A DNA stretch of 64,000 nt from JAIQFL01 sp035501495 (GCA_035501495.1 DATJWB010000218.1:1-64000), one strand, 5' to 3'; positions 45,605-55,503 are shown, counted from the first letter of the stretch. Numbers and translations: made by a program. The notes: a model not told the origin generated them from the sequence alone.

Positions 45605-46537
45605 ATGGCGCGCGACAAGGTCCTGGAATGGCTGCTCGATGGGGACCCATCCATTCGCTGGCAGGCGTTTCGCGACTTGACCTCGCGCCCCGCCACTCGC
45701 GAGCAGCGGCGGGTCGCCACCGAGGGCTGGGGAGCGCGGCTGCTGGAGTTGCAGGATCCCGACGGCCGCTGGGCAAAGGGCGTTTACACTCCGAAATGGA
45801 CCTCCACGACCTACACTATGGTGCTTCTCCGCAGCATGGGGCTGGCGCCTCGCCACCCGCAGGCGATCCGCGCCTCGAAGGTGCTGCTCGACACGGGATT
45901 CTGGAGCGATGGCGGCATCAACTTCTATCCGAAGCAGGCGAAGCGCAGCGAGACGTGCATCTCGAGCATGGTGCTCTCGGTGGTCAGCTGGTTTGGCCTG
46001 GAGGATCCGCGCGTCGATCAACTGGCCGCCCATGTGGTCGCGCAGCAGATGGCCGATGGAGGTTGGAACTGCCGCGCCATGCCGGGCTATTCCGGCGCGA
46101 CCCACGGCTCGTTTCACACTACCATCTCGGCGCTCGAGGCGTTGCACGATTACGGGACGTTGCGCCCGCGCCTCGCCGGGCCGGCGATGGAGGCCCAAGC
46201 CCGAGGCCGCGAGTTTCTGCTGGCGCACCGGATGTACCGATCGCATCGGACCGGCGAGGTGGTGAAAGACCAGATGACGCGCTTTCCGTTTCCGCCGCGC
46301 TGGCATTACGACGTGCTGCGCGGGCTGGACTATTTTCAAAACTGCCATGCGCCCCGCGATGCGCGGCTCGAGGACGCTATCGGGCTGGTTGAAAAGCGGC
46401 GGCAGCGGGATGGCGTGTGGCTGCTGGCCAGCGGGTATCGTGGCGTGATTTTTTTCGAAATGGAGCGCCCCGGCGAACCCAGCCGCTGGAACACCCTGCG
46501 CGCGTTACGCGTGCTGCGATGGTGGGCCGGCAGGTAA
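45605..46537 (+). CDS. Prenyltransferase/squalene-cyclase-like alpha-toroid protein
   Basis: 310 residues without signal peptide. Repeats with the QDPDGRWAKG and ADGGWNCRAMPG type of motif, spaced about 50-80 residues, indicate the alpha/alpha toroid fold of prenyltransferases and terpene cyclases. The catalytic DxDD or DCTAE motifs of true squalene cyclases are not visible, so it may bind rather than cyclise. HTTISALEALHDYGTL and FFEMERPGEPSRWNTLRALR are further conserved-looking blocks. It follows galT by 40 bases but probably has its own promoter. Confidence 0.7.
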   Translation: MARDKVLEWLLDGDPSIRWQAFRDLTSRPATREQRRVATEGWGARLLELQDPDGRWAKGVYTPKWTSTTYTMVLLRSMGLAPRHPQAIRASKVLLDTGFWSDGGINFYPKQAKRSETCISSMVLSVVSWFGLEDPRVDQLAAHVVAQQMADGGWNCRAMPGYSGATHGSFHTTISALEALHDYGTLRPRLAGPAMEAQARGREFLLAHRMYRSHRTGEVVKDQMTRFPFPPRWHYDVLRGLDYFQNCHAPRDARLEDAIGLVEKRRQRDGVWLLASGYRGVIFFEMERPGEPSRWNTLRALRVLRWWAGR

Positions 46538-46601
46538 ATCCGGCGCACTGTCGATTTCGCCCACCCCCGTTCGACAATCAGACGGAGGGGAACCAACAGA
46601 C

Positions 46602-47015
46602 ATGAGATTCATGATGATTGTGAAGGCCGGCCCGGACTCGGAAGCCGGCGTCATGCCCGGCGAAGAGTTGCTTGCCGCCATGGGCAAGTACAACGAAGAA
46701 CTGATGCAAGCCGGAGTGCTGGTGGATCTTGCCGGGCTACAGCCCACCTCGAAGGGAGTGCGAATTCAGTTCACGGGTGGTAAGCGCACGGTGATCGACG
46801 GGCCGTTCGCGGAGACCAAGGAGCTGATCGGGGGCTATTGGATTATCAACGTGAAATCCAAGGAAGAGGCGATGGAATGGGCCATGCGCGCCCCGGCGCC
46901 GCACCCCGGCGGAAACGGCCAGATCGAAGTCCGGCAGTTTTTCGAGCTGGAAGATTTCGCTCCCAGCGAGGCGGTCGACCGCGCCCGCGAGCTAGGCAAG
47001 AAGCTGAAGGCATAG
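46602..47015 (+). CDS. YCII-domain (DGPF) protein
   Basis: 137 residues, one YCII-related dimeric domain: MRFMMIVKAGPDSEAGVMPG, LVDLAGLQPTSKGVRIQFTG, DGPFAETKELIGGYWIINVK (the DGPF signature) and IEVRQFFELEDF. The family often accompanies ECF sigma factors in operons, but none is adjacent here. GGAGGGG sits 5' of ATG 46602 at good spacing. Function is unknown; members are suspected of small-molecule binding. Confidence 0.88.
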   Translation: MRFMMIVKAGPDSEAGVMPGEELLAAMGKYNEELMQAGVLVDLAGLQPTSKGVRIQFTGGKRTVIDGPFAETKELIGGYWIINVKSKEEAMEWAMRAPAPHPGGNGQIEVRQFFELEDFAPSEAVDRARELGKKLKA

Positions 47016-47113
47016 AATTACCGGGCCGATCGAAAGTCCCCTTGCCGACACGTCAGAACTCCGGGCAGGCGACGGGCCGTCGTGATGTGATCTCAACCGT
47101 TCGCGATCACCCA

Positions 47114-48598
47114 CTAGATGGCAGTATTCGTATGCTCTGCCTGGAGGACCTGCTTTTGCAACAACGAACGCACTGGCTCTAACGCGGACATTCCGGAGCG
47201 ATCAGTGGAGTATGCGACATAACCATCCGGCCGAACCAGAGTAATTCCTGGATGCGCCGAGCTTCGTAATTCAACCACACTCTGGAAATGCTCGGCCAGT
47301 TCTTTTGCCGCTTCGCGCGAGGCTCCATCGGCTTCACGGATCAGCAGTAGGAAGCGGCTGCGAATGCCGTTCCCGCCACGGATGGAATCATCGAAGTGCC
47401 GCGTGCCAGGCCCTTCGACGATCGGGCTGCCACCGTAATGGATACCCAGTTCCGACAACCGTTGCACAAATGCATGCTGGAAAGGTGCCAGACGAGACAC
47501 CATTGGGATGACCGCATCGCGCAGAGCCTGAGCAATTTTGTTTGGGGTCCCCATGACCTTGGTCAAAGCGTCTGTGATGTGAATTACCCCCTTGATCACC
47601 GGCAGGCGTTCTGCCTGGTAGCTGTCGAGCAAGGCCTCGGTGCCATTACCGTGCAGAAAAAGATCGAGCTTCCACACCAGGTTCCAAACGTCATGCAACC
47701 CGGTATTCATCCCCTGGCCGCCAAAAGGGCTGTGGACGTGAGCGGCGTCCCCCGCAAGGAAGACACGTCCCATGCGCAACCGCGCCGTGTTGCGGTGGTG
47801 AATGTGAAAATAGCTGCTCCAGTGAAGAGCGCGCGCTTCAAAGCCGCGCGGTCCCCGTTCCGCGATAATCCTGCGTACGAGTTCGAACGATGGAGCATCG
47901 CCTTGTGGCTCCGAAATCGTGGCTACGATTCGTCGCCGCTCGGCGCTCATTGGGAAAATGGCCAGCGGACCCAACTCGCTCGGGCATAATTGCATCTCGT
48001 TACCGGGGAGGGCGTCGTTGGTCTCGACATCGGCGAGCATGAAGGCGTCCCGATATTCTCCTCCCTCCAGCGGCACGCCCAGCACATGCCGCACGGTGCT
48101 ATGCGCACCATCACACCCGACCACGAAAGAAGCGGTAACGTTCGCTGGTTCACCGTTGCAGACCACGGTGGCGTCCACCCGATCGTGCCGCGGTTCTGCC
48201 GCGACGAACCTGGTGCCATACTCCACATCTCGGCCTGTCTTGCGCAGCTCTTCCAGCAGCAGGTTCTCCGTGACGTTTTGTGGAACCATGGCAACGAATG
48301 AATACGGGCTCGCCTGCGGCGCGAATCGCATGTGCGCCAGCGTGCGGCCGTGGGTCACAACCGACACCGAGGTGACGCGATTGGCGATTTGCAGGAACGG
48401 CTCCGCAACGCCAGCCATATCGAAGATTTCGAGAGTCCGAGGGAAGATTGCCAGGGCCTTGGAGTGCACCGATTGAGAGGAATGCTCCTCAATCAGCCTC
48501 GCGGGGATGCCGCGCCGGGCGCATTCGTTTGCGAGAAACAGCCCGACAGGCCCAGCGCCGACAATCAAAACGTCCGTTTGAGTTTTCGAATCCGCCAT
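47114..48598 (-). CDS. FAD-dependent aromatic-type monooxygenase
   Basis: 494 residues of the PheA/TfdB class A flavin hydroxylase family: GxGxxG in DVLIVGAGPVGLFLANECAR, the DG motif in VVGCDGAHSTVRHVLGVPL, and the GD motif in FLAGDAAHVHSPFGGQGMN. A C-terminal thioredoxin-like part follows (about 380-494, SRFLLLIREADG). It uses NAD(P)H and oxygen to hydroxylate a substrate, usually a phenol or polyketide. The gene stands alone upstream of an IS remnant, without other aromatic degradation genes. Not a good match for QhpG of the amine dehydrogenase system. Confidence 0.87.
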   Translation of the reverse strand: MADSKTQTDVLIVGAGPVGLFLANECARRGIPARLIEEHSSQSVHSKALAIFPRTLEIFDMAGVAEPFLQIANRVTSVSVVTHGRTLAHMRFAPQASPYSFVAMVPQNVTENLLLEELRKTGRDVEYGTRFVAAEPRHDRVDATVVCNGEPANVTASFVVGCDGAHSTVRHVLGVPLEGGEYRDAFMLADVETNDALPGNEMQLCPSELGPLAIFPMSAERRRIVATISEPQGDAPSFELVRRIIAERGPRGFEARALHWSSYFHIHHRNTARLRMGRVFLAGDAAHVHSPFGGQGMNTGLHDVWNLVWKLDLFLHGNGTEALLDSYQAERLPVIKGVIHITDALTKVMGTPNKIAQALRDAVIPMVSRLAPFQHAFVQRLSELGIHYGGSPIVEGPGTRHFDDSIRGGNGIRSRFLLLIREADGASREAAKELAEHFQSVVELRSSAHPGITLVRPDGYVAYSTDRSGMSALEPVRSLLQKQVLQAEHTNTAI

Positions 48599-48827
48599 TC
48601 TATATCCTTCCTGGGCCGTCCGATTAATGGATGGCTTCGCGGAGAGCCATCATCCCAGACTGCCTCAATTATTAGAATCGGCGGCGGCCGTAAACGGTGC
48701 GTGCCGCGCTCACCGGCGGACGCCCGTCGGAGAGGCTGCGTACGTCCGCAAACGCTTCGACAAGCCGGTCCGGCAGCCCGCTCCCCGAGCCGAACCGGAT
48801 CGAACAGCACCTTTGGTGAAGCCGCGG

Positions 48828-49124
48828 CTATGTCATGAAGAGTCGGGACGCGGCAGCCTCGAAAAACCCCTTCGCCACCAGCATGGAATGACCGGTATCC
48901 GGGGGCGTCTTCCTCGGCGGCAACAACATGGTCGGCTGGGGAAACAGAGCTGCTTCCAGACGATCGTCGTCGAAGCCCTCCGGCAACGGCCACTTGATGC
49001 CTGCCGTCTCGGCACGCTGCAGGTAATCGTGGACCGTTCCCACGCTGATCAACAACCCGCGAGCGATCTGCCGTAGGCCAAGCCCTGACTCAAATCTCAG
49101 TCTCAGTATCTCTTTCGTTCTGCG
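48828..49124 (-). mobile_element. Truncated IS21-family transposase (IstA-like N-terminus)
   Basis: About 98 codons reading from ATG 49124 (MRRTKEILRLRFESGLGLRQ). The helix-turn-helix part is RQIARGLLISVGTVHDYLQR, then AETAGIKWPLPEGFDDDRLE and AALFPQP. This matches the first fifth of IstA from IS21-type elements. After LFPQP the similarity ends and the frame runs into unrelated sequence to a stop near 48828. No DDE catalytic region and no IstB are present, so the element is dead. The element end is upstream at 49258-49326. Confidence 0.8.
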
Positions 49125-49257
49125 CATGGACGTTCTCCTTGCCGGCAATCTGATCCTCCCTATGGGAGGTCATTTTGCCGGACCTGATGTCCAGCGCCGC
49201 TTGCCTGTGGAAAACGTTCCGGGGAAGTCGAACACATTCCAGGTGTCGCTGAAAAAG

Positions 49258-49326
49258 TGTTCAGCTTCAGCCCGGAATCGTGTTCACCTTCATCCCGGAA
49301 TCGTATTCAGCTTCGCCCGGACTCCC
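49258..49326. repeat. Terminal tandem repeats of the IS21-type element
   Basis: Three imperfect copies of a 23-base unit follow one another: 49258-49280, 49281-49303 and 49304-49326. The common core is TTCAGCTTCAGCCCGGAATC. They lie about 135 bases upstream of the transposase start, the position of the multiple transposase-binding repeats known at IS21-family ends. Confidence 0.75.
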
Positions 49327-49383
49327 TGTCTCTGCCGGCTTGGCACGATCTCCAGAGTGCCGGCGGTGGTCCGGCGCCGGTCG

Positions 49384-49446
49384 GCATGAGTGCCGACGCA
49401 GCGTCCCCATGAGCCGGGACGCGGCAGGCAGGAGTGCCCGCGCCAC
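49384..49446 (-). repeat. Dispersed intergenic repeat, copy e
   Basis: On the minus strand, GTGGCGCGGGCACTCCTGCC (49427-49446) and the next five bases are identical to copy b at 19549. After it come GTCCCGGCTCATGGGGAC and GTCGGCACTCATGCCGAC, the latter shared with copy a. It abuts the TPR gene stop. Confidence 0.75.
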
Positions 49447-49448
49447 GG

Positions 49449-51731
49449 CTAATTCCCGGGATCCTCGCTGAGCGCCGCCAGTTTCGTCGCGCGCGCTTCG
49501 AGCGGCGCTGCTTCGGCCGCGCGCGCGGCGGCTCGCAGGAGCTGCGCGTAGTCCTTGAGCACGCCTGCCAGCACCGGCGCGTCGGGTCCGATGGTCTTCT
49601 CCTGAATCTCCTGCGCCTGCCGGAAGAGCGGTTCCGCCTCCGCGTAGCGCTTCTGCTCGCGGAAACAAACTGCCAGGCTTGCCAGGCTCATCGCCGTCCA
49701 GGCGCTCTCGCTCCCCACCGACCGCACATAGATCCCGCGGGCGCGGGTCAGGTAGGTTTGGGCATCGGCGAAATGCCGTTGCCGCGTGGCCGAAATCCCC
49801 AGATTGACCAGCAGGTGCGCCAGCAGCGGCGTCTCCACCGTGTCACTCTGGAGGATGCTCTTGGCTTCGTCGTAAAGCTTGTCGGCCTCCGCGAACTGGC
49901 TGGTGTCGCGCTTCAGGTTCGCCAGATCTTCCAGGAGAGCCGCGCGGAAGTCGGGATTGTTGAGCTTCGTGGCCAGGGCCAGGGCCTGTTGGAACTCCGG
50001 GAGCGCTTCGGTGTACCGCTTGCGATCGTAATCCAGCCGTGCCAGCTTCCGCAGCCGCGAGGCGATGCTCAGTTCGGGGCCTTCGCCGCTATCGACGGAC
50101 TTGATCAGCAGGGGCATGGCTTTGGCGTAACGTCCCTGAAGGGCGTACAGATCCCCGAGGTTCCCTTCCCGCGTCGCCTCTCCAGCATGGTTCGATGCTT
50201 CCACCGCGACCGCCTTCTCGAGAAGAACCTGCGCTTCGCGAAACGAGCCCTTGCTCATCAGAAACACGGCCAGGTTGTTGCGCGCCGTGGCCATCATGGC
50301 CGGCGTTTCGCCCGGCGAGGATTCGCGGATGCTCATGGCGCGCCGCAATAAGGGCTCGGCCTCGAGCAGGCGGGCATCCGCGCGGTAGAAGCCCGCCCAG
50401 GCGTCAAGCTGGCTGGCCATCTCCAGGCTCTTCGCGCCATGCGCCTTCTCGATGATGTCCGTCGCACGCCGGTAGTACGTCTCTGCCTCCGCGGAGCGGT
50501 TCACGCGCCGGAGCGCGTTTCCCAGATTGTTGCAAGCCCCCGCCACCTGGGGGTTATCGGGGCCGACCGCCTTCTCCTGAATCGCCAGGTAGCGCTGCCG
50601 CAGGAGCACTACCTGATCGAAGCGCTTTTCGGCGGTATACACGTTGGCCAGGTCCTGGATTTCGAAGAGAATTCCCGGGCTGTTGGCACCTCGGGTCTGC
50701 TCCCCGATGGCCAGCGCCCGGACCGCCAGTTGTTCCGCCTCCGGGAGGCGGTTCATCCGGACATACAGGCCGGCCAGATTCCCGATATGACGGGATCCCG
50801 CGGCCGAATCCGAACCCGCAACCTTGTCCTCCAGGTCGATGGCGCGGAGCAGCAGGGTCTCGGCTTCCTGGAGCTTACCCTGCCCTTCCATGGCGAGCGC
50901 CAGGTTATTGTTGAGCGCACCCATCATGCCGGGCCCCACAGTCTTTTCATCCATCGCCATGGCGCGCCGGTAGAGTGGTTCGGCCTGTGTAAATCTGCCG
51001 CGGAGCCGGAGAAACTCCGCCAGCCGGTTCAACGCCTCCGCTACCGCGAATTCATTCGGCGCGAAGGTCTCGCGAATCTCGAGGGCTTTGCGCAGGAGCG
51101 GTTCCTCTTCCGCATAGTTGGTTTCGGTGTCCAATACCGATGCCAGCTCCAGCACGGTGTTGGCCGTCTGCAGGCGGTCGCGGCCGGTGAGCCGGTCCTC
51201 GATCTCCAAGGCCCGCCGCAACGATGTTTCGGCTTCGGGGAACTTGTGCAACCGCGTCCGTGCCGCGGCAAGCCCTGTGAGCGCGGCCGCGACGTCCCGG
51301 TGATCCGGACCCAGCGCCGTCATGCGCAGCGCCGCATCGCGCTCGAAGAGAGGCTCGGCCTCCTCCGCCCGGCCCAGATTCGTCAGGCTCCAGGCCAACC
51401 CCTGCAAGTCCGATGCGCGCGCCGCCGGAGGGCTCTGGACGGCGTCACCGGTCTCGACCGCGCGGCGGTAGAAGCCTTCGGCCTGGGCGAATTTCTTCTG
51501 GTTGTAATATGTCAAGGCCAGTTCGCCCAACGTCTGGCGCAGCCGCTCGCTTGTGTGAAAGAGATTCTCCGCTTCCGAAACGGCAGCGGCGCCTTCCCTC
51601 TCGGCGTCGGCATATCGCTTCTGAACGCGCGCCTGCCGGGCCGCCTCGAGGTGCTGCCTGACGACATCCGGCTGTGCGTAGGCGCTCACCGCCAGGAAGG
51701 CGATCGCAACCCACCGAATGACCATCCGCAT
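49449..51731 (-). CDS. Exported tetratricopeptide-repeat protein, kinesin-light-chain type
   Basis: 760 residues. A signal peptide (IRWVAIAFLAVSAYA) is followed by about 14 TPR units of 42 residues, typical of TPR_10/TPR_12 (YYNQKKFAQAEGFYRRAVET, DTETNYAEEEPLLRKALEIR, AMDEKTVGPGMMGALNNNLA). It is a protein-binding scaffold in the periplasm. The start is nine bases after the stop of the Ser/Thr kinase gene, so the two are co-transcribed with the kinase first. The partner is unknown. Confidence 0.88.
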   Translation of the reverse strand: MRMVIRWVAIAFLAVSAYAQPDVVRQHLEAARQARVQKRYADAEREGAAAVSEAENLFHTSERLRQTLGELALTYYNQKKFAQAEGFYRRAVETGDAVQSPPAARASDLQGLAWSLTNLGRAEEAEPLFERDAALRMTALGPDHRDVAAALTGLAAARTRLHKFPEAETSLRRALEIEDRLTGRDRLQTANTVLELASVLDTETNYAEEEPLLRKALEIRETFAPNEFAVAEALNRLAEFLRLRGRFTQAEPLYRRAMAMDEKTVGPGMMGALNNNLALAMEGQGKLQEAETLLLRAIDLEDKVAGSDSAAGSRHIGNLAGLYVRMNRLPEAEQLAVRALAIGEQTRGANSPGILFEIQDLANVYTAEKRFDQVVLLRQRYLAIQEKAVGPDNPQVAGACNNLGNALRRVNRSAEAETYYRRATDIIEKAHGAKSLEMASQLDAWAGFYRADARLLEAEPLLRRAMSIRESSPGETPAMMATARNNLAVFLMSKGSFREAQVLLEKAVAVEASNHAGEATREGNLGDLYALQGRYAKAMPLLIKSVDSGEGPELSIASRLRKLARLDYDRKRYTEALPEFQQALALATKLNNPDFRAALLEDLANLKRDTSQFAEADKLYDEAKSILQSDTVETPLLAHLLVNLGISATRQRHFADAQTYLTRARGIYVRSVGSESAWTAMSLASLAVCFREQKRYAEAEPLFRQAQEIQEKTIGPDAPVLAGVLKDYAQLLRAAARAAEAAPLEARATKLAALSEDPGN

Positions 51732-51740
51732 AGGTCCCCG

Positions 51741-54332
51741 TTAACGGACGGCCCACTTGACCAGGATCATGACCTGTTTCTTGCCGTCGTTATGGAGGAC
51801 CATGTGGCTCCAGCCGTTCTGCTCTCCCGGCGGAGTCACGACCCGAACGCTGCTGGGGTGGACCTCGACATTCACCGGCACGCCCGGGAGACGGCCGGCC
51901 AAGGAACCCGGAGCGGAACTCGAACCGAGGTCGATTTCCTGTCCGGAGTCCAGATCGCCAGTCCAAACAATGGTCCCTTCGGTCGGCGCCGGCTCAGTGG
52001 TGTTCGCAGCCGCTGCTGATTTTGCAGGCTCCTTATGTGGGTCCGCCTTTTCCACCAATTCCTTCCGGGCGCCGTCCTTCGGATTGTCCGCCGCGCCCTT
52101 GGCGGTCGGCACGGGCGGCAGCACCGGTCCGGGCAGATCGGGGGCCGTCGTGGGGGGGCTTGCAGAGGAACCACCGCCGCCCCGCATTAGGAAAACTCCC
52201 GCGACGGCGGCCGATAGCAGGATGCAAACGCCGATCGCGATCACCACCCGGCGGTCAAGCCCCTGGCGGGGAACCGGCGGACGAACGGCGGATCCTCCCG
52301 TCTCCGCTACGCGGCGAGGGGGTGCCGGTTGAGCCTGGAGGCGCAACTCCGCAAACCTTGGCTCCGTGGGGAACCGACCCATGGCTGCATTCGAGGCTTC
52401 CAGCGCCTGCGGGAACTCGCCGCGAGCGATCAGCCCTTCGATTTCCGCGATTGTTTCCCGAACGGCGTTCGCCCGCCCCTGCTCGATCAGAGACGCCGCC
52501 GCTTTACGCCGCCGTTCCCGCCACTCGCGAACCCGGTGGGCCATTTCCTCGCGGAGTTCGGCAACACTGGCATCAGCCGGATAACGCGCGTCCAACTCGG
52601 CCGACCGCGCCGCCGCCTGTTCCAGGTTGCCGGCCTGCAGGAGCGCGCGGCAATCCGCAACCTGGCGCAAAATCGAGCGTGCCTCCTCTTCCCGCCGCCG
52701 CGCCGCGACGCTTTCCGCTTCCCCCTGTTCCCGGGCATACGTCAGAAGCGCGGCAATCTCCGGACTGCCCGGACTGATGCTCTGCAGGATTTCGATGGCC
52801 CGCCCGTAGGAGCCCCGGCGGATCATTTCCTTGGCCTCGATCATGGCCGCATTGATTCGCCCCTGGGCCGCTGTCGCCGCATGCAGGCGATTCGCCTCCG
52901 CCAGCCTCTCCTGGATTTCCGGGTCGCCGGGGTGTTGGGCGGCCCACGCTTCCAGGAGCCTGGTGGCCCCCGCATAGTCCTGCACCAGGACAAGACCTTT
53001 GGCCTTGCTCAAGGTACCCCGGCGCTGGATCTCCGATTCCCGGCGCTCCACCAGGCTCTTCACCTGTTCGAGCAAGGCGCCCGCCTCCTGGTTTCCCGGA
53101 TCCGCCTCCGCCGCCTGGCTGGCGTGCTCGAAGGCGCTGGTCAGGGCTTCGTGCTGGAGTTCCAGCCGCGCCTCCGCCACGAGCGCCACGGCGCGTCTGA
53201 TGGAGTCCTGCTGCGCCCGGATCTCTTGCAGGCGCACGCGCACCGCGCTGTTGTTCGCGTCGAGGCGCAGGGCCTCTTCCAGGCGGTCCGCCGCACCGGC
53301 GAGATCCCGCGTGGACACCAGCGATTCGGCTTGTCCGGCCAGTTCTTTGACCCGCACCTGGACGGACTGCTGCTTGATGCGGTCGGTGAGTTCCTTGCGC
53401 CACTTGCGGGCGAATTCGTGGGATTGATCGAAGTCCAGAATTTGCCGGACCACCGAAAGCGCCTCGATGAACCGCTCCTCCTGTATCAGCTTCGCGGCGC
53501 TTTCGGATAGACTTCCGACCTCGTTGTGCTTCAGATCGAGGATCACCTGCTCCAGGTCGAACCCCGCATCCTCCATGGTGGGATAGCGCTCCTCCAGCGA
53601 CCTCGACAGCAGCCTCTTCAACAGGGGAGCCAGCCCGGCGGGATGCTCGGGGATCGTAAAGGAGACCTCTCCCCGGGTTACCAGGAACATCACCTGCAGC
53701 GGATTGCCGGCATCGAAAGGATTGGTCCCGGTGATGAACTCGTGCAGTACCACTCCGTATGCCCAGATATCGCAGCGCGCGTCCACCGTCTCGCTGGTGA
53801 ACTGCTCGGGAGCCATGTACTGCAGCGTTCCGATCATCGATCCGGTCTGCGTCAGCCTGGTGCCGGTGTTGTGCATCATGCGCGCAATGCCGAAATCCAT
53901 CACTTTGACGCCGCCGTCGGACAGCCACATGATGTTGGCGGGCTTTACGTCCCGATGCACCACATCATGGAGGTGCGCATAATGGAGGCCTTGGGCGACC
54001 TCCGACATGATCTCCAATTTCTCGAGCAGCGGAATGGGAGTTTTGTCGCGGATGAGTTGGAGCAGGCTCCGGCCGTCCAGGTATTCCATCACCAGGTATT
54101 GTTTTCCGCGGTCTTCGCCAAACTGGTGGATGGTGACGATGTTCTTGTGCTGGAGCCGGGCCGATGTGGTGGCTTCCGCGCGAAAGCGCTTCACCATCAC
54201 GGGATCTTCCTGAACGTTCAGGACCTTGATGGCCACCACGCGGCCGACGCTCGGATCGAGGGCTTTGTAGACTTTGCCGAAGCCGCCGGCGCCGAGTTCG
54301 CCCGTGATCTCGAATTTACCGATCCTGTCCAT
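51741..54332 (-). CDS. Transmembrane Ser/Thr protein kinase with coiled linker and sensor tail
   Basis: 863 residues. Residues 1-265 are a complete Hanks-type kinase: GELGAGGFGKVYKALDPSVG, Lys36 in VAIKVLN, HRDVKPANIMW, VMDFGIARMM and YMAPEQ. Residues 280-650 are helical TPR-like segments (EALSVVRQILDFDQSHEFAR, QAAEADPGNQEAGALLEQVK). One membrane helix is near 696-718 (VVIAIGVCILLSAAVAGVFL). After a Pro/Lys-rich linker a beta-rich domain ends the chain (GTIVWTGDLDSGQEIDLGSS). It is operonic with the TPR gene. No cognate phosphatase is adjacent; a PP2C gene lies 5 kb away. Confidence 0.9.
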   Translation of the reverse strand: MDRIGKFEITGELGAGGFGKVYKALDPSVGRVVAIKVLNVQEDPVMVKRFRAEATTSARLQHKNIVTIHQFGEDRGKQYLVMEYLDGRSLLQLIRDKTPIPLLEKLEIMSEVAQGLHYAHLHDVVHRDVKPANIMWLSDGGVKVMDFGIARMMHNTGTRLTQTGSMIGTLQYMAPEQFTSETVDARCDIWAYGVVLHEFITGTNPFDAGNPLQVMFLVTRGEVSFTIPEHPAGLAPLLKRLLSRSLEERYPTMEDAGFDLEQVILDLKHNEVGSLSESAAKLIQEERFIEALSVVRQILDFDQSHEFARKWRKELTDRIKQQSVQVRVKELAGQAESLVSTRDLAGAADRLEEALRLDANNSAVRVRLQEIRAQQDSIRRAVALVAEARLELQHEALTSAFEHASQAAEADPGNQEAGALLEQVKSLVERRESEIQRRGTLSKAKGLVLVQDYAGATRLLEAWAAQHPGDPEIQERLAEANRLHAATAAQGRINAAMIEAKEMIRRGSYGRAIEILQSISPGSPEIAALLTYAREQGEAESVAARRREEEARSILRQVADCRALLQAGNLEQAAARSAELDARYPADASVAELREEMAHRVREWRERRRKAAASLIEQGRANAVRETIAEIEGLIARGEFPQALEASNAAMGRFPTEPRFAELRLQAQPAPPRRVAETGGSAVRPPVPRQGLDRRVVIAIGVCILLSAAVAGVFLMRGGGGSSASPPTTAPDLPGPVLPPVPTAKGAADNPKDGARKELVEKADPHKEPAKSAAAANTTEPAPTEGTIVWTGDLDSGQEIDLGSSSAPGSLAGRLPGVPVNVEVHPSSVRVVTPPGEQNGWSHMVLHNDGKKQVMILVKWAVR

Positions 54333-54441
54333 AGACCCCGGTTATGCAAACGGAATCACCCGATCTGTCCTGCTATTGTAACGAATAACAAGTGAAAATC
54401 GGATTATTTGCGTTGCGAAGAAAATCGGGTAGGCGCGCTTT

Positions 54442-54470
54442 TTGTGTCTCCAGCGGGATTGGGATATACT
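54442..54470 (+). promoter_or_regulatory. Probable promoter of the exported aldolase gene
   Basis: TTGTGT (54442-54447) and TATACT (54465-54470) with a 17-base spacer, followed by a 30-base leader with AAAGGA before ATG 54501. Confidence 0.45.
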
Positions 54471-54500
54471 GCCTCACGGTTGTCGCAGAAAGGAACATCC

Positions 54501-55409
54501 ATGAAATCGATTGCCAGCGCTCTCGGCGCCCTGTCCGCTGCTGCGCTCCTTTGCCTCCCGGGAACTTCCCAGCAAAGCGGGGCCAAGCCCCCGCTTTATA
54601 ACACCGTCAAGCAGAAACTGCTGGAAGGCAAGCAGGTCTTTAGTTATACCCAGAGCAAATTCGACATTCCGGGCAATTGTGAGGCCGCCAAGCACTACGA
54701 CTACACCTGGTACGAAATGCAGCACAGCACGCTGGAGTTTAAAGACATCGAGGCCATGATCGCGGCTTGTCCGCACAACGGCGCGATTCCCATGATCCGT
54801 CTGCCCGACGCGCAGGAGTGGCACATCCAGCACGCCACCGATATCGGCGTCCTGGGTGTCATCGTCCCCACGGTGGACGATGTGGACCGGGCGCGGGAAG
54901 CCGTGAAGTGGGCTCGCTATCCACCCGTGGCGCGGCGCAGCGCCGGCCAGAACCAGGCCACCGCAATCTGGGGTATCAACGGCATCAACTACCGGCAGAC
55001 CATCAACGACAACATGCTGGTGGTGATCATGATCGAAACCCCCACGGGAGTTGCCAATGCCTACGACATCGCTTCGGTCCCCGGCGTGGACGTTGTCATC
55101 ATCGGCAACAACGACCTGAGTTCGTTCTCGGGCTACCCGCAGACCGACGATCGCTACCAGATGATGGTCACCAAGATTCACGACGAAGTCCTTCGCGCGG
55201 GCAAGATTTTCGGACAGGCCAATGCGATCTACGCCAAGGGACACCCGCTCTCGAACGACGCCAAGTTTTTCCAGAACGGCCCGTCTAACGATGGCTGGAC
55301 TCCACCGGCGCGCGGCGGACGAGGGACCAATCCCTACGCTCCACCTCCGGGCGAGGAAGAAGGCGGAAGGGGCGGTACGCGCGGCGGGCGCGGCAGGGGC
55401 CAGAAGTAG
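54501..55409 (+). CDS. Exported HpcH/HpaI-family aldolase
   Basis: 302 residues with a signal peptide (MKSIASALGALSAAALLCLP) where other members have none. The TIM-barrel aldolase core is clear: MIRLPDAQEWHIQHATDIGV, RAREAVKWARYPPVARRS, the metal Glu in VVIMIETPTGVANAYDIASV, and PGVDVVIIGNNDLSSFSGYP. In the family this carries out retro-aldol cleavage of 2-keto-3-deoxy sugar acids or related compounds. The C-terminus is a Gly/Arg-rich low-complexity tail of about 40 residues. ATG 54501 follows AAAGGAAC. It lies near two other exported sugar-acid type enzymes at 57242 and 58177. Confidence 0.85.
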   Translation: MKSIASALGALSAAALLCLPGTSQQSGAKPPLYNTVKQKLLEGKQVFSYTQSKFDIPGNCEAAKHYDYTWYEMQHSTLEFKDIEAMIAACPHNGAIPMIRLPDAQEWHIQHATDIGVLGVIVPTVDDVDRAREAVKWARYPPVARRSAGQNQATAIWGINGINYRQTINDNMLVVIMIETPTGVANAYDIASVPGVDVVIIGNNDLSSFSGYPQTDDRYQMMVTKIHDEVLRAGKIFGQANAIYAKGHPLSNDAKFFQNGPSNDGWTPPARGGRGTNPYAPPPGEEEGGRGGTRGGRGRGQK

Positions 55410-55503
55410 GACGAAACCCGGCGGCAGCAGCACGCTATAATCGGCTTTCAGACCGTTGGTGATGGAGCCCACCCTCAACCGTCCCGGGTTTGGCTCGGGA
55501 ACG

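Noticed and set aside
47114..48598. FAD monooxygenase as the missing QhpG of the amine dehydrogenase system
   Set aside because: It has the long PheA/TfdB layout with a C-terminal thioredoxin-like part and lies 27 kb away on the other strand.
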